Assembly: GCF_042186555.1 (NCBI RefSeq) | Contig: NC_133326.1 | Location: forward strand, 433,563,069-433,627,068 | Length of the DNA: 64,000 bases | From: Aquarana catesbeiana | Lineage: Eukaryota; Chordata; Amphibia; Anura; Ranidae | Reading direction: 5' to 3' | Shown: in pieces, positions 44,813-54,174 of the stretch | How positions within the stretch are numbered: position 1 is the stretch's first letter | How the letters are laid out: the number at the start of each line of letters is the position of its first letter | Position numbers and translations under genes: made by a program | The notes under the pieces: model-generated | What the model saw: only the letters and a program-made list of their open reading frames with translations | What the model was told of the DNA's origin: nothing | The model's database searches: none

Positions 44813-46398
44813 CAGGTGATACTTGAAAAATTTGAATATCGTGCAAAAGTTTATTTATTTTACTAATGCAACTTAAAAGGTGAAATTAATATAGGAGATA
44901 GACTCATTACATGCAAAGCAACATAGTTCAAGCTGTGATTTGTCATAATTGTGATGATTATGGCTTACAGCTCATGAAAACCCCAAATCCACAATCTCAG
45001 AAAATTAGAATATTACATGCAATCAAATAAAACAAGGATTGTACATAGAACAATATCGGACCTCTGAAAAGTATAAGCATGCATATGTACTCAGTTTGGG
45101 CCCCATTTGCAGCAATTACTGCCTTAGTGCGGCGTGGCATGGAAGCTATCGGCCTGTGGCACTGCTGAGGTGTTACGGAAGACCAGGATGCCTAAATAGC
45201 GGCCTTCAACTCTTCTGCATTGTTCGGTCTGATGTGTCTCATCTTTCTATTGGCAGTGCCCCATAGATTCTCTATGGAGTTCAGGTCAGACGAGTTTGCT
45301 GGCTAATCAAGCACAGTAATCCCACGGTCATTGAACCAAGTTTTGGTGCTTTTGGCAGTGTGGGCAGGTGCCAAGTCCTGCTGGAAAATGAAGTCAGCAT
45401 CCCCATAGAGCTTGTCTGCGGAAGGAAGCATGAAGTGCTCCGAAATCTCCTGGTAGACGGCTGCATTGACCCTGGACTTAATGAAGCACAGTGGGCCAAC
45501 ACCAGCAAATGACATGGCTCCCCAAATCAACACAGAATGTGGAAACTTCACACTGGACTTCAAGCATCTTGCAGTGTGTGCCTCTCCATTCTTCCTCCAT
45601 ATTCTGAGTCCTTGGTTTCCAAATGAGATGCAAAATTTGCTCTCATCAGAAAAGAGGACTTTGGACCACTGAGCAACAGACCAGGTCTGTTTTTTTATAG
45701 CCCAGGTTTGTTGTTCAGGAGTGGCTTGACAAGAGGAATACGCCATTTGAAGCCCATGTTCAGGATCTGTCTGTGTGTGGTGGCTCTTGATGCACTGACT
45801 CCAGCCTCAGTCCGCACCTTGTGAAAGTCCCCAACTCTTTTAAATGGCCTTTTCCTGACAATCCTCTCCAGGCTGCGGTCATCCCTGCTGCTTGCGCACC
45901 TTTTTCTTCCACACTTCTCCCTTCCACATAACTTTCTATTAATGTGCTTTGATGCAGCACTTTGGGAACATCCAACTTCTTTTGCAATTACCTTTTGAGG
46001 CTTTCCCTCCTTATGGAGGGTGTCAATGAAGGTTTGCTGCACAACTGTCAGGCCAGCAATCTTTCCCATGATTGTGATTCCTACTGAACCAGACTGAGAG
46101 ACAATTTAAAGGCTCAGGAACCCTTCGCAGGTGTTATGGCTTAATTAGCTGATTAGAGTGGAACACTTTGAGCCTAGAATATTGAACCTTTTCACAATAT
46201 TCTAATTTTCTGAGATTGTGGATTTGGGGTTTTCATGAGCTGTAAGCCATAATCATCACAATTATGTCAAATCATGGCTTGAACTATATTGCTTTGCATG
46301 TAATGAGTTTATCTTATATATTAGTTTCACCTTTTAAGTTGCATTAGTGAAATAAATTAACTTTTGCAGGATATTCAAATTTTTTCGAGTATCACCTG
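44813..46398 (-). mobile_element. Tc1/mariner element D (long terminal repeats) inside piggyBac-B
   Basis: The termini CAGGTGATACTTGAAAAA and, inverted, CAGGTGATACTCGAAAAA are flanked by TA (44811-44812 and 46399-46400). Inverted repeats of roughly 200 bp continue inward (GCAACTTAAAAGGTGAAA, CTCATGAAAACCCCAAATCC), with a few differences between the arms. The interior is a decayed transposase on the minus strand. It is a third Tc1 family in the window by terminus and protein. Confidence 0.95.
45060..46069 (-). pseudogene. Tc1-like transposase relic (element D)
   Basis: It starts MGKIAGLTVVQQTFIDTLHK at 46069. The helix-turn-helix VIAKEVGCSQSAASKHINRK and a second Arg-rich helix region follow. 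After a frameshift near 45720 it continues KVLFSDESKFCISFGNQG (first catalytic Asp), HSVLIWGAMSFAGVGPL and IFQQDLAPAHTA (second Asp). A stop then interrupts ahead of the WPANSSDLN-type segment with the Glu (about 45295). The C-terminal part can be followed down to about 45060. At least one frameshift and one stop make it inactive. Confidence 0.9.
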
Positions 46399-47330
46399 TA
46401 TTCCCTAATAAACTTTTATATTTTACCAAACATTTGGACAATGTAGTGTTTTTTTTTGTGCATTAAAATTAAAAAAGGGGCCTCTGTTTTAAAAAATATA
46501 TATACTGTTTGGGTGTTCAAAGTAATTTTATGGCAAAAAAATAAATGTTTTCATGTAAACAAAGTGTCAGAAAAGGCTTGTTCTTCAAGTGGTGAAAATA
46601 GTGGGTGCTGTGTAGCATAAGCTTCTAATTTTGGGCATAAAATGCCAGCACAGTTCAAACACCCCCCAAATGACCCTTTTTTGGAAAGTTGACACCCCAA
46701 GCTATTTGCTGAAAGACATGTTGAGTCCATGGAATAGTTTGTTTTGCCACAAGTTTTTGTTTTTTGTTTTTTTACACAAAGTTGTCACTTTAATGGTATA
46801 TTGCTTAAATATTCCATGGGTATATGTTAAATTACACCCCAAAATACATTCTACTGCTTCTCCTGAGTATGGGAATATCACATGTGTGAGAGTTTTTGGC
46901 TGTCTAGCCCACGTACAGGACCCCGAAAATCAATCTCCGCCTTCAGGCTTTCTAAGGGCGTAAATTTGCTAATTTCACTTCCTCGCTATCTATCAGTTTT
47001 CGGAGGCCATGAAATGCCAGGATAGCACAAACACGCCCCCAAATGACCCCTTTTTGGAAAGTAGACACCCCAAGGTATTTGCTAAGAAGCATGGTGAGTA
47101 TTTTGCAGCTCTCATTTGTTTTGGAAAATAAAGAAAAGGATTTTTTTTTTTTCTTTTCATTTTTTCAATATTCAAAACTTTGTGACAAAAAGCAAGATCT
47201 GCAAAATGCTCAACAGGAAGGGTGTGAAACCTTCCGGGGCTGAAGTGGTTTAGATCTGCAGGAAAATAGATTTAACCTGTACAAATGGACAGGCATTTTG
47301 ACAGAGCCGTGAAAATGTGGAATACACTTT

Positions 47331-47629
47331 CAAAGGGGTTGTAAACCCTCGTGTTCATAGTTTTAACTCATTGATTGGATAGGATGATAGCAGCGCAGCC
47401 ATTGGCTCCTGCTGCTGTCAATTAAATCCAATGGGGCGGGGCCGAGTCCTGCATTCTGTGTGAAGGAGAGCCTGCTCCAACGTGGGCACTCAATGCGGGG
47501 AGGCGCTACAAGCACCGCCGGGGGACCCCAGAAGGTGAGGATTGTGGCCACTCTGTGCAAAATGAACTGCACAGTAGAGGCAAGTATGACATGTTTGTTA
47601 TTTAAAAGAAAGGGTTTACAACTCCTTTA
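47331..47629. mobile_element. MITE (~299 bp) with AAAGGRGTTGTAAACCCT ends
   Basis: The left AAAGGGGTTGTAAACCCT (47332-47349) and the right inverse AAAGGAGTTGTAAACCCT (47611-47628) differ by one base. The interior is GC-rich without a reading frame of note. No sure target duplication. Confidence 0.85.
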
Positions 47630-47840
47630 AGAACTAGTTTTGGCCATCTCAGTAGATTGTTTTCAAGAGTTGGATGCATTCCTCAAAGCACAAAATATAA
47701 CCAAGATTGCTTCTAGAGGATCAAGAAGGAATTTATTTTTATTCCACTGGAGCAAATTCAATCATGCGTTATAGTTTTTTTTTGCCTTCCTCTGGATCAA
47801 CTGTGGCAATAGGAGTCTGTATTGGAAGGATTTCTACTTA

Positions 47841-48586
47841 CAGATACTCCTCGTTTAACGACTTACCCGTTTAACGACCGCTCAGACTTATAACCAGCTC
47901 TCCCGACCCAAACGATGCACTGTACATCATTGTATTGTACAGTACAGGATATTTGCTGTTTATATTTTTGTGTTCTGTACTTATGCAAATTAAAACAATG
48001 AGTTGGAGTTTTGTGTTTTAGACCCTTTTTTCAGAATACAGTACAGTAGTTTAGGCCAGCACAGTGGTGTAGTGAGTAGCACTCTCGCCTAGCAGTAAAA
48101 AGGGTCGCTGGTTCGAATCCCAACCATGACACTACCTGCCTGGAGTTTGCATGTTCTCCCTGTGCCTGCGTGGGTTTCCTCCAGGTACTCTGGTTTCCTC
48201 CCACACTCCAAAGACATGCTGGTAGGTTAATTGGCTTCTGTCCAAAAATTGGCCCTAGTATATGAATGTGAGTTGGGGACCTTGGATTGTGGACTCCTTA
48301 AGGGTAGGGACCAATGTGAGTGTGTGATGTATGTGTGGAGTGCTGCATGAGTTGACGGCACTCTATGGGTACCTTAAATAAATAGGGATAATTGTAGACA
48401 CACACCCACACTCACTCAGGTTGAACTGGATGGACTGGTGTCTTTATTCAACCTTACTAACTATGTAAGACTATGTAGTTAAGAATGCTTAACATATTGA
48501 TTACTTTTGGCTCCTCATTTAACAACCAATTCGTTTAACAACCTGGTCGCTGGAACGGAACTTGGTCGTTAAGTGAGGAGAGCCTG
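47841..48586. mobile_element. Tc1-like MITE with GTTTAACGAC ends, carrying a SINE
   Basis: The left end CAGATACTCCTCGTTTAACG and the right end (inverted) CAGGCTCTCCTCACTTAACG are flanked by TA (47839-47840 and 48587-48588). AACGACC-type words repeat inside both arms. A V-type SINE lies in the middle. No transposase. Confidence 0.85.
48053..48392 (+). repeat. tRNA-derived SINE of V-SINE type
   Basis: The head has a polymerase III A-box-like TGGTGTAGTGAGTAGCAC and a perfect B box GGTTCGAATCC (48111-48121). A conserved core follows, with GTTTGCATGTTCTCCCTGTG, GTGGGTTTCCTCC, CACACTCCAAAGACATG and GGTTAATTGGC. That core is shared with vertebrate V-SINEs such as zebrafish DANA. It is then followed by CACACAC and the GTTGAACTGGATGGACTGGT tail (48419-48438) seen on the CR1/L2 LINE copies here. 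The head-core-tail order fits a SINE mobilised by that LINE. Confidence 0.82.

Positions 48587-48589
<3 letters not shown>

Positions 48590-48621
<32 letters not shown>
48590..48621 (+). repeat. (AT)n microsatellite
   Basis: About 15 AT dinucleotides directly at the TA target of the MITE, followed by a T-run. Confidence 0.95.
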
Positions 48622-48626
<5 letters not shown>

Positions 48627-48840
48627 TTTTTTTTTCTGTTGGTTGAACCAGATGGACTTTTTTTCAGCCTAAATATGTAACCAATTCTTGTACCTGCTTT
48701 ATCCATTTGCACCATATTGGATACCCATAATTCCTTCTGTATATCCTTTTCAACAAGACATCGATCCTCAAGAAGTGGCTAGCTTTATGCCATTAAAATT
48801 TGTTAGTAACGATGTTTGTTAATAGACAATTAAAAAATAG

Positions 48841-50350
48841 CTCAATATCTTTGTACAAGAAGACCTAGTTAAAATAGAAGGGTGGCCAGCTAAATGGCAG
48901 GTGAGGTGTAATATTGAAAAATGTAAAGTAATGCACTTGGGGGCTAAAAGTATGAATGCATGTACCTTGCAAGGGGGAGAACCTCTGGGGTATTCGAGGA
49001 TGGAAATGGATCTGGGTGTCCTAGTAGATCAGACTTGGCAATAGCATGCAATGCCAAGCTGCAGCAAGCAAGACTATTACTATTCATTAAAAAATATAAT
49101 TTACTCAAGAGATAAAACTGTATTTCTTCCACTTTACAAAACCCTGATTCAGCCACATCTTGAGTACGTAGTCCAGTTTTAGTCCCCAATCCTTAGGAAG
49201 AATGTGCTTGAACAGGAGAGAGTCCATGCAATCTAATAAGGGAGTGAACTACAAACATTTAATGTATTCTTCCTGGAGAAGAGACATCTAAGAGGGGATA
49301 GAATAGTGATTATACACATCTTTAAATGATGACTCTACAGCAGAATTGAGGGAAAACTATATAAACAAAGGTCTCTAAAGAAGACACACAGCCACAATAT
49401 CATGGTTATGCAATAGAGTTTTCTGTCAGCTTACCTGTCTCCATGTGTTCATCTCTAAAGACCAGCTGCCTCTCACCTGACTGGTTTTATAACCTCACCT
49501 CTAAGCATGGCCCCACCCCAGGCCCTATCAGGGAACCCTATATATTCCTGTGCACTGCAAGCCAGCAGTGCTGATCAACCATTGTTTGTTAGCCTCCGTG
49601 TGTACTTGCTGTGTATCCTATGTCTGATTCCTGTTACTGACTTTGGCCTGTTCCCCACTCTCCCTGTCTGCTTGTTACCCTGACCTTTGGCGTGTTATGT
49701 TTATCCTTGTCGGCTAGTCGCCCTGACCTTTGGCTTACCCCTTACTTCCCTGTCGTTACAGCCTGCTGCCTCCTTCCTCTTCTCCTGTAAGTCTACGGTG
49801 AGCGTGAGCTGTGAGACCCTGGGGGCCGCGACCTGGAGCCAGACTGCAGCGCAGTCCATCCTCACCACTAGAGGCTTTGGTGAACACCCGCTGGCTCTTA
49901 GACTCCGCGCCCTGGGGAATCTATGCTCTAGCTCCCACTGGGATCCATGTTAGTTATCCTGTAGACCTGCTTCCTGAACCTTCCAGGGTTCAATACGCAG
50001 CAGTCAGTCCTAGGGTCCACTACCTTAGCGGTGCACTTCCGACTCCTACAGAGTGCATCTGTCACCTGGTCTCAGGTGACCTGACACACACAATGAAGTT
50101 GGATGAGAGGTGGGCTCAGTCTTTCACCGTAAAAGCGATTTTTTACTATTAGAGCAGTAAGGATGTGGAACTCTCTTCCACAGTTGGTGGTGTCAGCAGG
50201 GAGTGCAGATAAATTTGGACTTTTACATGCTTTTTTTAGTCAACGCGCAATATTCAGGGATATGGAAAATGATAGTGACCTAAAAAACACACACATTCAC
50301 ACACTCAAATTGAACTGGATCGACTGGTGTCTTTATTCAACCTTACCAAC
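48841..50350 (+). pseudogene. CR1/L2-type LINE, reverse-transcriptase C-terminal relic (G)
   Basis: On the plus strand it gives IEGWPAKWQV, then CNIEKCKVMHLGAKSM, MEMDLGVLVDQTW and LPLYKTLIQPHLEYVVQF. Next comes LEKRHLRGDRIVIIHIFK, the thumb region of CR1/L2 reverse transcriptases (pattern LPLYK.LVRPHLEY..Q.W, LEKRRLRGDLI). It is interrupted at about 49403-50089 by foreign sequence. It resumes with GGTGTCAGCAGGGAGTGCAG and ends in a CACACA-rich tail plus TTGAACTGGATCGACTGG (50307). There are many stops and it is 5' truncated. Confidence 0.78.
49403..50089 (+). mobile_element. Unclassified ~690-bp insertion in CR1-G
   Basis: The LINE text ends at CAGCCACAAT (49391-49400) and resumes near CACACACAAT (50084-50093), so CACAAT may be a short duplication. 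The interior contains repeated CCCTGACCTTTGGC (49679 and 49722) and is pyrimidine-rich on the plus strand. The short frames (88 and 113 codons) have no known domain. It may be a solo LTR; class unknown. Confidence 0.4.
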
Positions 50351-51065
50351 AATTTTACTGTTAATGGTGTAATCTTATTGTCAATAAGCATCTCTTTTAA
50401 TGTGAAAGTTGCACTGTCTTTATTGGCACCTTAACCTTACTCCACGTGGCTTGAATCCCACAGGGGCTTCTAGCAACCCAATAGATATGAAGGATAACTC
50501 TGCATAACTCTGCTTGTATTTCTTCATATCCCCCAACTTGTATTTGAAAAAATGGACTCAAATACATCTCTCCTAAGAAGTACATACTGTGGTGAACAAG
50601 GACCCTGACTCCTCTGACATAAGCTGATTAATGAAGTGGGGTTTAGAGGTGAGCTCTGCACATAATTGAACATGTTGCACCCTAAATATGGGTGTAACAG
50701 GTTCCAAAGGTGCACTTAGCCTTTAAATATTATACTATTCATTTCATGTACCATACCAATAGACATCACAGTATTGTCCTATAGGATTTCTATAAATAAA
50801 CCTTATTGAAGACTGTCAAGGCAATACAATAGAGTAGTTCAGTCCGCGCCAAGATTTCTCAAACCTCAATTTACACAAAGCTATGGTAGCATGTATCAAC
50901 TGTTCACCTTATGATAGTTTTTATAACTTTATAGATGGTCTGCTGAAACTTAAAGTAATGGAAATAACATACCCCATTAATGTTTTATTTATTTTTCCTA
51001 TCCAGATAGCTAAAATAATAGAAATAAATACATGCATTTTGTTTTATATTTTGCCATGTTTATGA
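50351..51065. other. No gene recognised
   Basis: A+T-rich sequence with short frames only. 50590-50720 could be an old LINE piece, but I cannot match it. It may be original intron. Confidence 0.5.
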
Positions 51066-51488
51066 ACAGGTAAGCTGCCTGCAGTCAAAGATCTGGCGCT
51101 CCTGGTGGATCACAGATAGGTATGCATTTAATAGGGTATTTACTCAAGAGAAAACTATAATTTTACCACTTTACAAATCTCTGGTTTGGCCACATCTTGA
51201 GTATGCTGTCCAGGTTCTGGTCACCAGTCCACAGAAAAGATGAGCTGTAGGTGAATCCAGAGAGAGAGAGTCCAGAATAGGGCAACAAAGCTAACAAGAG
51301 GGCAGGAGGACTTCAGTTATGTGGAAAGACTGCAAACATTACTTGGAGAAGAGATGCTTAAGGGCAGATGTGATAGCAATATACAAATATCTTAAAGCTA
51401 ATGCTAACATAGGGAGCAAATAATTCAGTGTCAGATCTCTTATGAAGACATGTGGCCACTCAATGAAGTTGAATAAGAACTGATTTAA

Positions 51489-52891
51489 CCCTAACACGCA
51501 GAGGTGGGGGACTCGAGTCACATGACTTGACTCGAGTCAGACTCGAGTCACCTGTTTGAGGACTTGCGACTTGCTTGACAAAATTAAATAAATGACTCGA
51601 CTTGACTTTGACTTGTCACTAATGACTTGCAACTTGACTTTGACTTGGGCTATTTGACTTGCAATGACTTGACACCACCAGTGCTGTGTCTTGGCCTAGG
51701 CAAAAGCTGCCCCCCCCCACAAAAGAAAGCTCCCCCCGAGTCCCGGCTTCGGGGTAGATCAGTATTTTGACTTAATTTGTGACTTGACCAAAATAAATGA
51801 CTTGACTTGACTTGCTTGACTTCTAGCAGGGACTCGACTTGACTTGCTTGCTTTTCGCCACAGTAACTTCTGACTTGCTTGTGACTTGAAGGTTAAGACT
51901 TGAGACTTGCTTGTGACTTGCACATGTGTGACTTACTCCCATCACTGCTAACACGTTCCCACCTGGCCTATAGCAAAATGACGGGTGGGCAATCCAGATA
52001 GACGTCATATGATGTCCTTCTGGATCGCACCTTGCCTGCAGCCCTGGGGCTGCACTGCAGTGCGACCTTTTACCGTTGGACACAGCCGATGACTTGTCAG
52101 TGTACTGGCCCACTGCCGGTACCCTGTGACCACTCACAGAAGATCACATGGCAATTGTAAACAATAGATGGCTTCATTTCATGCCATCCATTGTGTACAA
52201 TTGTGTTGCTAGCTAAGATTGGTCACAGTGATCACATGGTACAGACAGGGCTAGTCACAGCCCATCCGTACCATGTGATTAGCTGTGGCCAATCACAGCA
52301 AAACACACGGAATGAATCGGTTTCATTCAGTAAAAATGGTTGCTTATACCTGTGACATTCAAAATATTTTTTTACATGCTGTCACCAGTCAGTGTCCCTG
52401 ATCACCGCTACACCCTCTATAACACTGTACTGCACTGGAGACAATATGTAAAAATCAAAAAATTATGACAAAAAATGACAACTTCAAAAAACTCATCATG
52501 CCTCTTACTAAATACCTTGGGCCTCAAGAGATGAGATAGGCCACCAGACTAAATAATTTACACTGCTTTGGGTTATTTTCACCCAAAAAAAGTAGCAGAA
52601 TATATTTTGGCTTACATTTATGAAGAAAAGATTATTTATTTGCAAAATTTTATAACAGAAGTTAAGAAAAAAGCTTTTTTTTTTTTTTTTTTTTTAAGGT
52701 TCGGTCTTTTTTTTTTCAGAAGTGATCAAATACCACCAAAAGAAAGCTGTGTTTGTGTGAAAAAATTATAAAAATGTCATATGGGTGCAGTGTTGCATGA
52801 CCATTCAATTGTCATTCAAAGTGCGACAGCTCTGAAAGCTGAAAATTGGCCTGGGCAGAAAGGGGGGAGAAAGTGCCTGGTATTGAATTGG
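51489..52891. mobile_element. piggyBac-like non-autonomous element C
   Basis: The left TTAA at 51485-51488 is followed by CCCTAACACG. The right end GTATTGAATTGG is followed by TTAT (52892-52895), a changed TTAA. Excision rejoins CR1-H. No transposase remains. 51956-52890 holds the non-coding body (inverted GTACCATGTGAT / ATCACATGGTAC words near 52240-52280). The hAT element at 51499 lies just inside the left end. Confidence 0.62.
51499..51947. mobile_element. 449-bp hAT element built of GACTTG repeats
   Basis: The ends CAGAGGTGGGGGACTCGAG and, inverted, CAGTGATGGGAGTAAGTCA are flanked by a perfect 8-bp duplication CTAACACG (51491-51498 and 51948-51955), diagnostic of hAT. Most of the body is tandem or dispersed GACTTG/GACTCG words on one strand (for example TTGACTTTGACTTG and CTTGACTTGCTTGACTT), interrupted by a GC-rich island at about 51680-51760. 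No coding capacity. Confidence 0.92.
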
Positions 52892-53224
52892 TTATACTGC
52901 AAAAGAGGTTCTTTTGCTGTTAAAGTGGTAAGGATGTGGAATTTCTTCCCACAGTTGGTGGTGTCAGCGGAGAGTGTGAATATTTTCCAAAAAGGTTTTG
53001 ATGGGCATCTCAGCGAACACACAATGTACAGAGATGTGGGATATGGTAGTGACAACAAACAAATACACACACAGATACACACACTCACACAGGTTGAACT
53101 GGATGGACTGGTTTATTTTTTTAATCTTACCAACTACATAATAATGATGGATTTGTAAACATGGGAACCATTATATGAATTTTATTATAAGGTGACTATT
53201 TTTTTTTTTTTTGCTCATAAAAAG

Positions 53225-53387
53225 GAAGCCCCATTCAGAACCAAAAAGAGAGAAGGAGCCTAAGAAGCCCACTATTAAAAAGCCTCTGAATGCCTTTATG
53301 TTGTACATGAAAGAGATGCGAGCAAAAGTGATTGCTGAATGCACATTGAAAGAGAGTGCAGCCATCAACCAAATTCTTGGAAGGAGG
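53225..53387 (+). CDS. tcf7: TCF7 (TCF-1) HMG-box exon, first part of the box
   Basis: This is the one host exon found. It encodes KPHSEPKREKEPKKPTIKKP, then LNAFMLYMKEMRAKV, IAECTLKESAAINQILGRR, the start of the TCF/LEF HMG domain up to the conserved Gly-Arg-Arg. The reading KPTIKKP...KVIAEC fits TCF7; from memory LEF1 has NVVAEC and TCF7L1/2 have KVVAEC. The exon ends at a consensus donor (AGG then GTGAGT, 53388), at the known GRR/W exon junction of this family. The acceptor is the first AG (53223-53224) after a run of about 15 T. The first exon base completes a split codon. TCF7 binds CTTTGAA-type sites and acts with beta-catenin in Wnt signalling and T-cell development. The next exon (WHALS...) is not in the window. 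Confidence 0.87.
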
Positions 53388-53479
53388 GTGAGTTATTTTA
53401 TAGGAAAAGAATGTCTTTTATTTTTCATTCAGAGCTGTGGCCTCTCAGACAGCAGCCCAGGGCAGCACAATGTACAATC

Positions 53480-53930
53480 CTAATTCTGAAAAAGTTAGGA
53501 TGCTGTGTCTAATTTACAAAAAAACAGAATGCAATGATTTTCAGATCTCATAAATCCATATTTTATTCACAATAGAAAATGTATCAAATGTTGAAACTGA
53601 AAAAAATGTACAGTTTTAAGAAAAATAAAGTAACTTTGAAATTGATGGCAGGAACAAATCTCAGAAAAATTGGGACAGGGCAACAAAAAGCTGGCAGAAT
53701 AAGTGGTAAAACTGGAACAAAGAAGAACTGAAAGAACATTTTGCAACTAATTAGCTTAATCTGCAACAGGTCAATAACATGATTGGTTATAAAATCCTAG
53801 CATTTTAGAGAGTCAGTGTCTCAAAAGTAAAGGTTCACCAATCCGTGAAAAGCTGTCTCTAAAAATTGTCGAACAATTTCAGAATAAAAAGCCACCTACA
53901 ACCATAGATCAAAGGATGACAAAATAGAAT
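53480..53930 (+). mobile_element. Decayed DNA-transposon-like repeat
   Basis: It contains CATATTTTATTCACAATAG, ATCAAATGTTGAAACTGA, GGGACAGGGCAACAAAAA and AACATTTTGCAACTAATTAG. I recall this repeat text from many fish and amphibian genomes, where it precedes a transposase. Only the non-coding start survives here. The family name is not certain. Confidence 0.5.
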
Positions 53931-54164
53931 TTTTACACGAATGGGGAACAAGGGGGATTTTTATGGTGCCACAAACACACATTTTTTTTTTATATAAACA
54001 TCTTTTTTTGAATACAAAGTTTTAAACAAAACACAGAGGGCCAGCAAATGTTGCTGACATTTTATAAAAGAGTTTTGTACACATGCAAAATACACACAGA
54101 ATAGCTGCTGTACCAATCATAATGCTTTTTGCTCAAAAACTTTTGTTCTTTTTCAGGACCTATG
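53931..54164. other. Intron sequence, no gene
   Basis: A+T-rich with a T-run at 53981. A T-rich tract and CAG at 54145-54156 look like a splice acceptor, but no TCF7 exon text follows. Confidence 0.5.
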
Positions 54165-54174
54165 AAGCATATAT

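Larger units (their letters stand above)
44352..47248 (+). mobile_element. piggyBac element B, opposite orientation to A, split by Tc1-D
   Basis: The left end is TTAA (44348-44351) then CCACTTCTGGACTGCCCC. The right end, inverted, is CCACTTCAGCCCCGGAAGG, identical to the left end of piggyBac-A. Its right target copy is TTTA (47249-47252), a changed TTAA. The two different ends show that A and B are inverted relative to each other. Modules shared with A include ATGGG..ATATG near 46815 and CTTCTCCTGAGTATGGG near 46856. There is no transposase coding; 44813-46398 is a Tc1 insertion. Confidence 0.8.
47253..48690 (+). mobile_element. CR1/L2-type LINE 3' end (F), split by two MITEs
   Basis: The parts 47253-47330, 47630-47840 and 48622-48690 read as one 3' end: TTGCCTTCCTCTGGATCAAC near 47788, then after the MITE GGTTGAACCAGATGGAC near 48640. 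The last phrase is the tail found on the other two CR1/L2 relics here (50310 and 53093). No coding part remains. Confidence 0.6.
51066..53145 (+). pseudogene. CR1/L2-type LINE relic (H), split by piggyBac-C
   Basis: 51066-51484 carries the same thumb region as copy G (LLVDHR, LPLYKSLVWPHLEYAVQV, NRATKLTRGQ). The text resumes after the insertion at 52896 with GSFAVKVVRMWNFFPQLVVS and FQKGFDGHLSEH, and ends with CACACA repeats and GTTGAACTGGATGGACTGGT (53092). The 3' tail lies about 80 bp before the HMG-box exon. 5' truncated, with stops. Confidence 0.78.

Noticed and set aside
48053..48125. Functional tRNA gene suggested by the A and B boxes
   Set aside because: The sequence continues into a V-SINE core and cannot form a proper anticodon/acceptor stem as far as I can fold it; a SINE head.
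49687..50152. Frames of 88 and 113 codons in the insertion within CR1-G
   Set aside because: Overlap in two frames with no known motif; more likely non-coding LTR-like sequence.
52568..52771. Frame of 67 codons beside the HMG exon as a possible small host gene
   Set aside because: Phe-rich translation of a T-run inside the piggyBac-C relic; no conservation signal visible.
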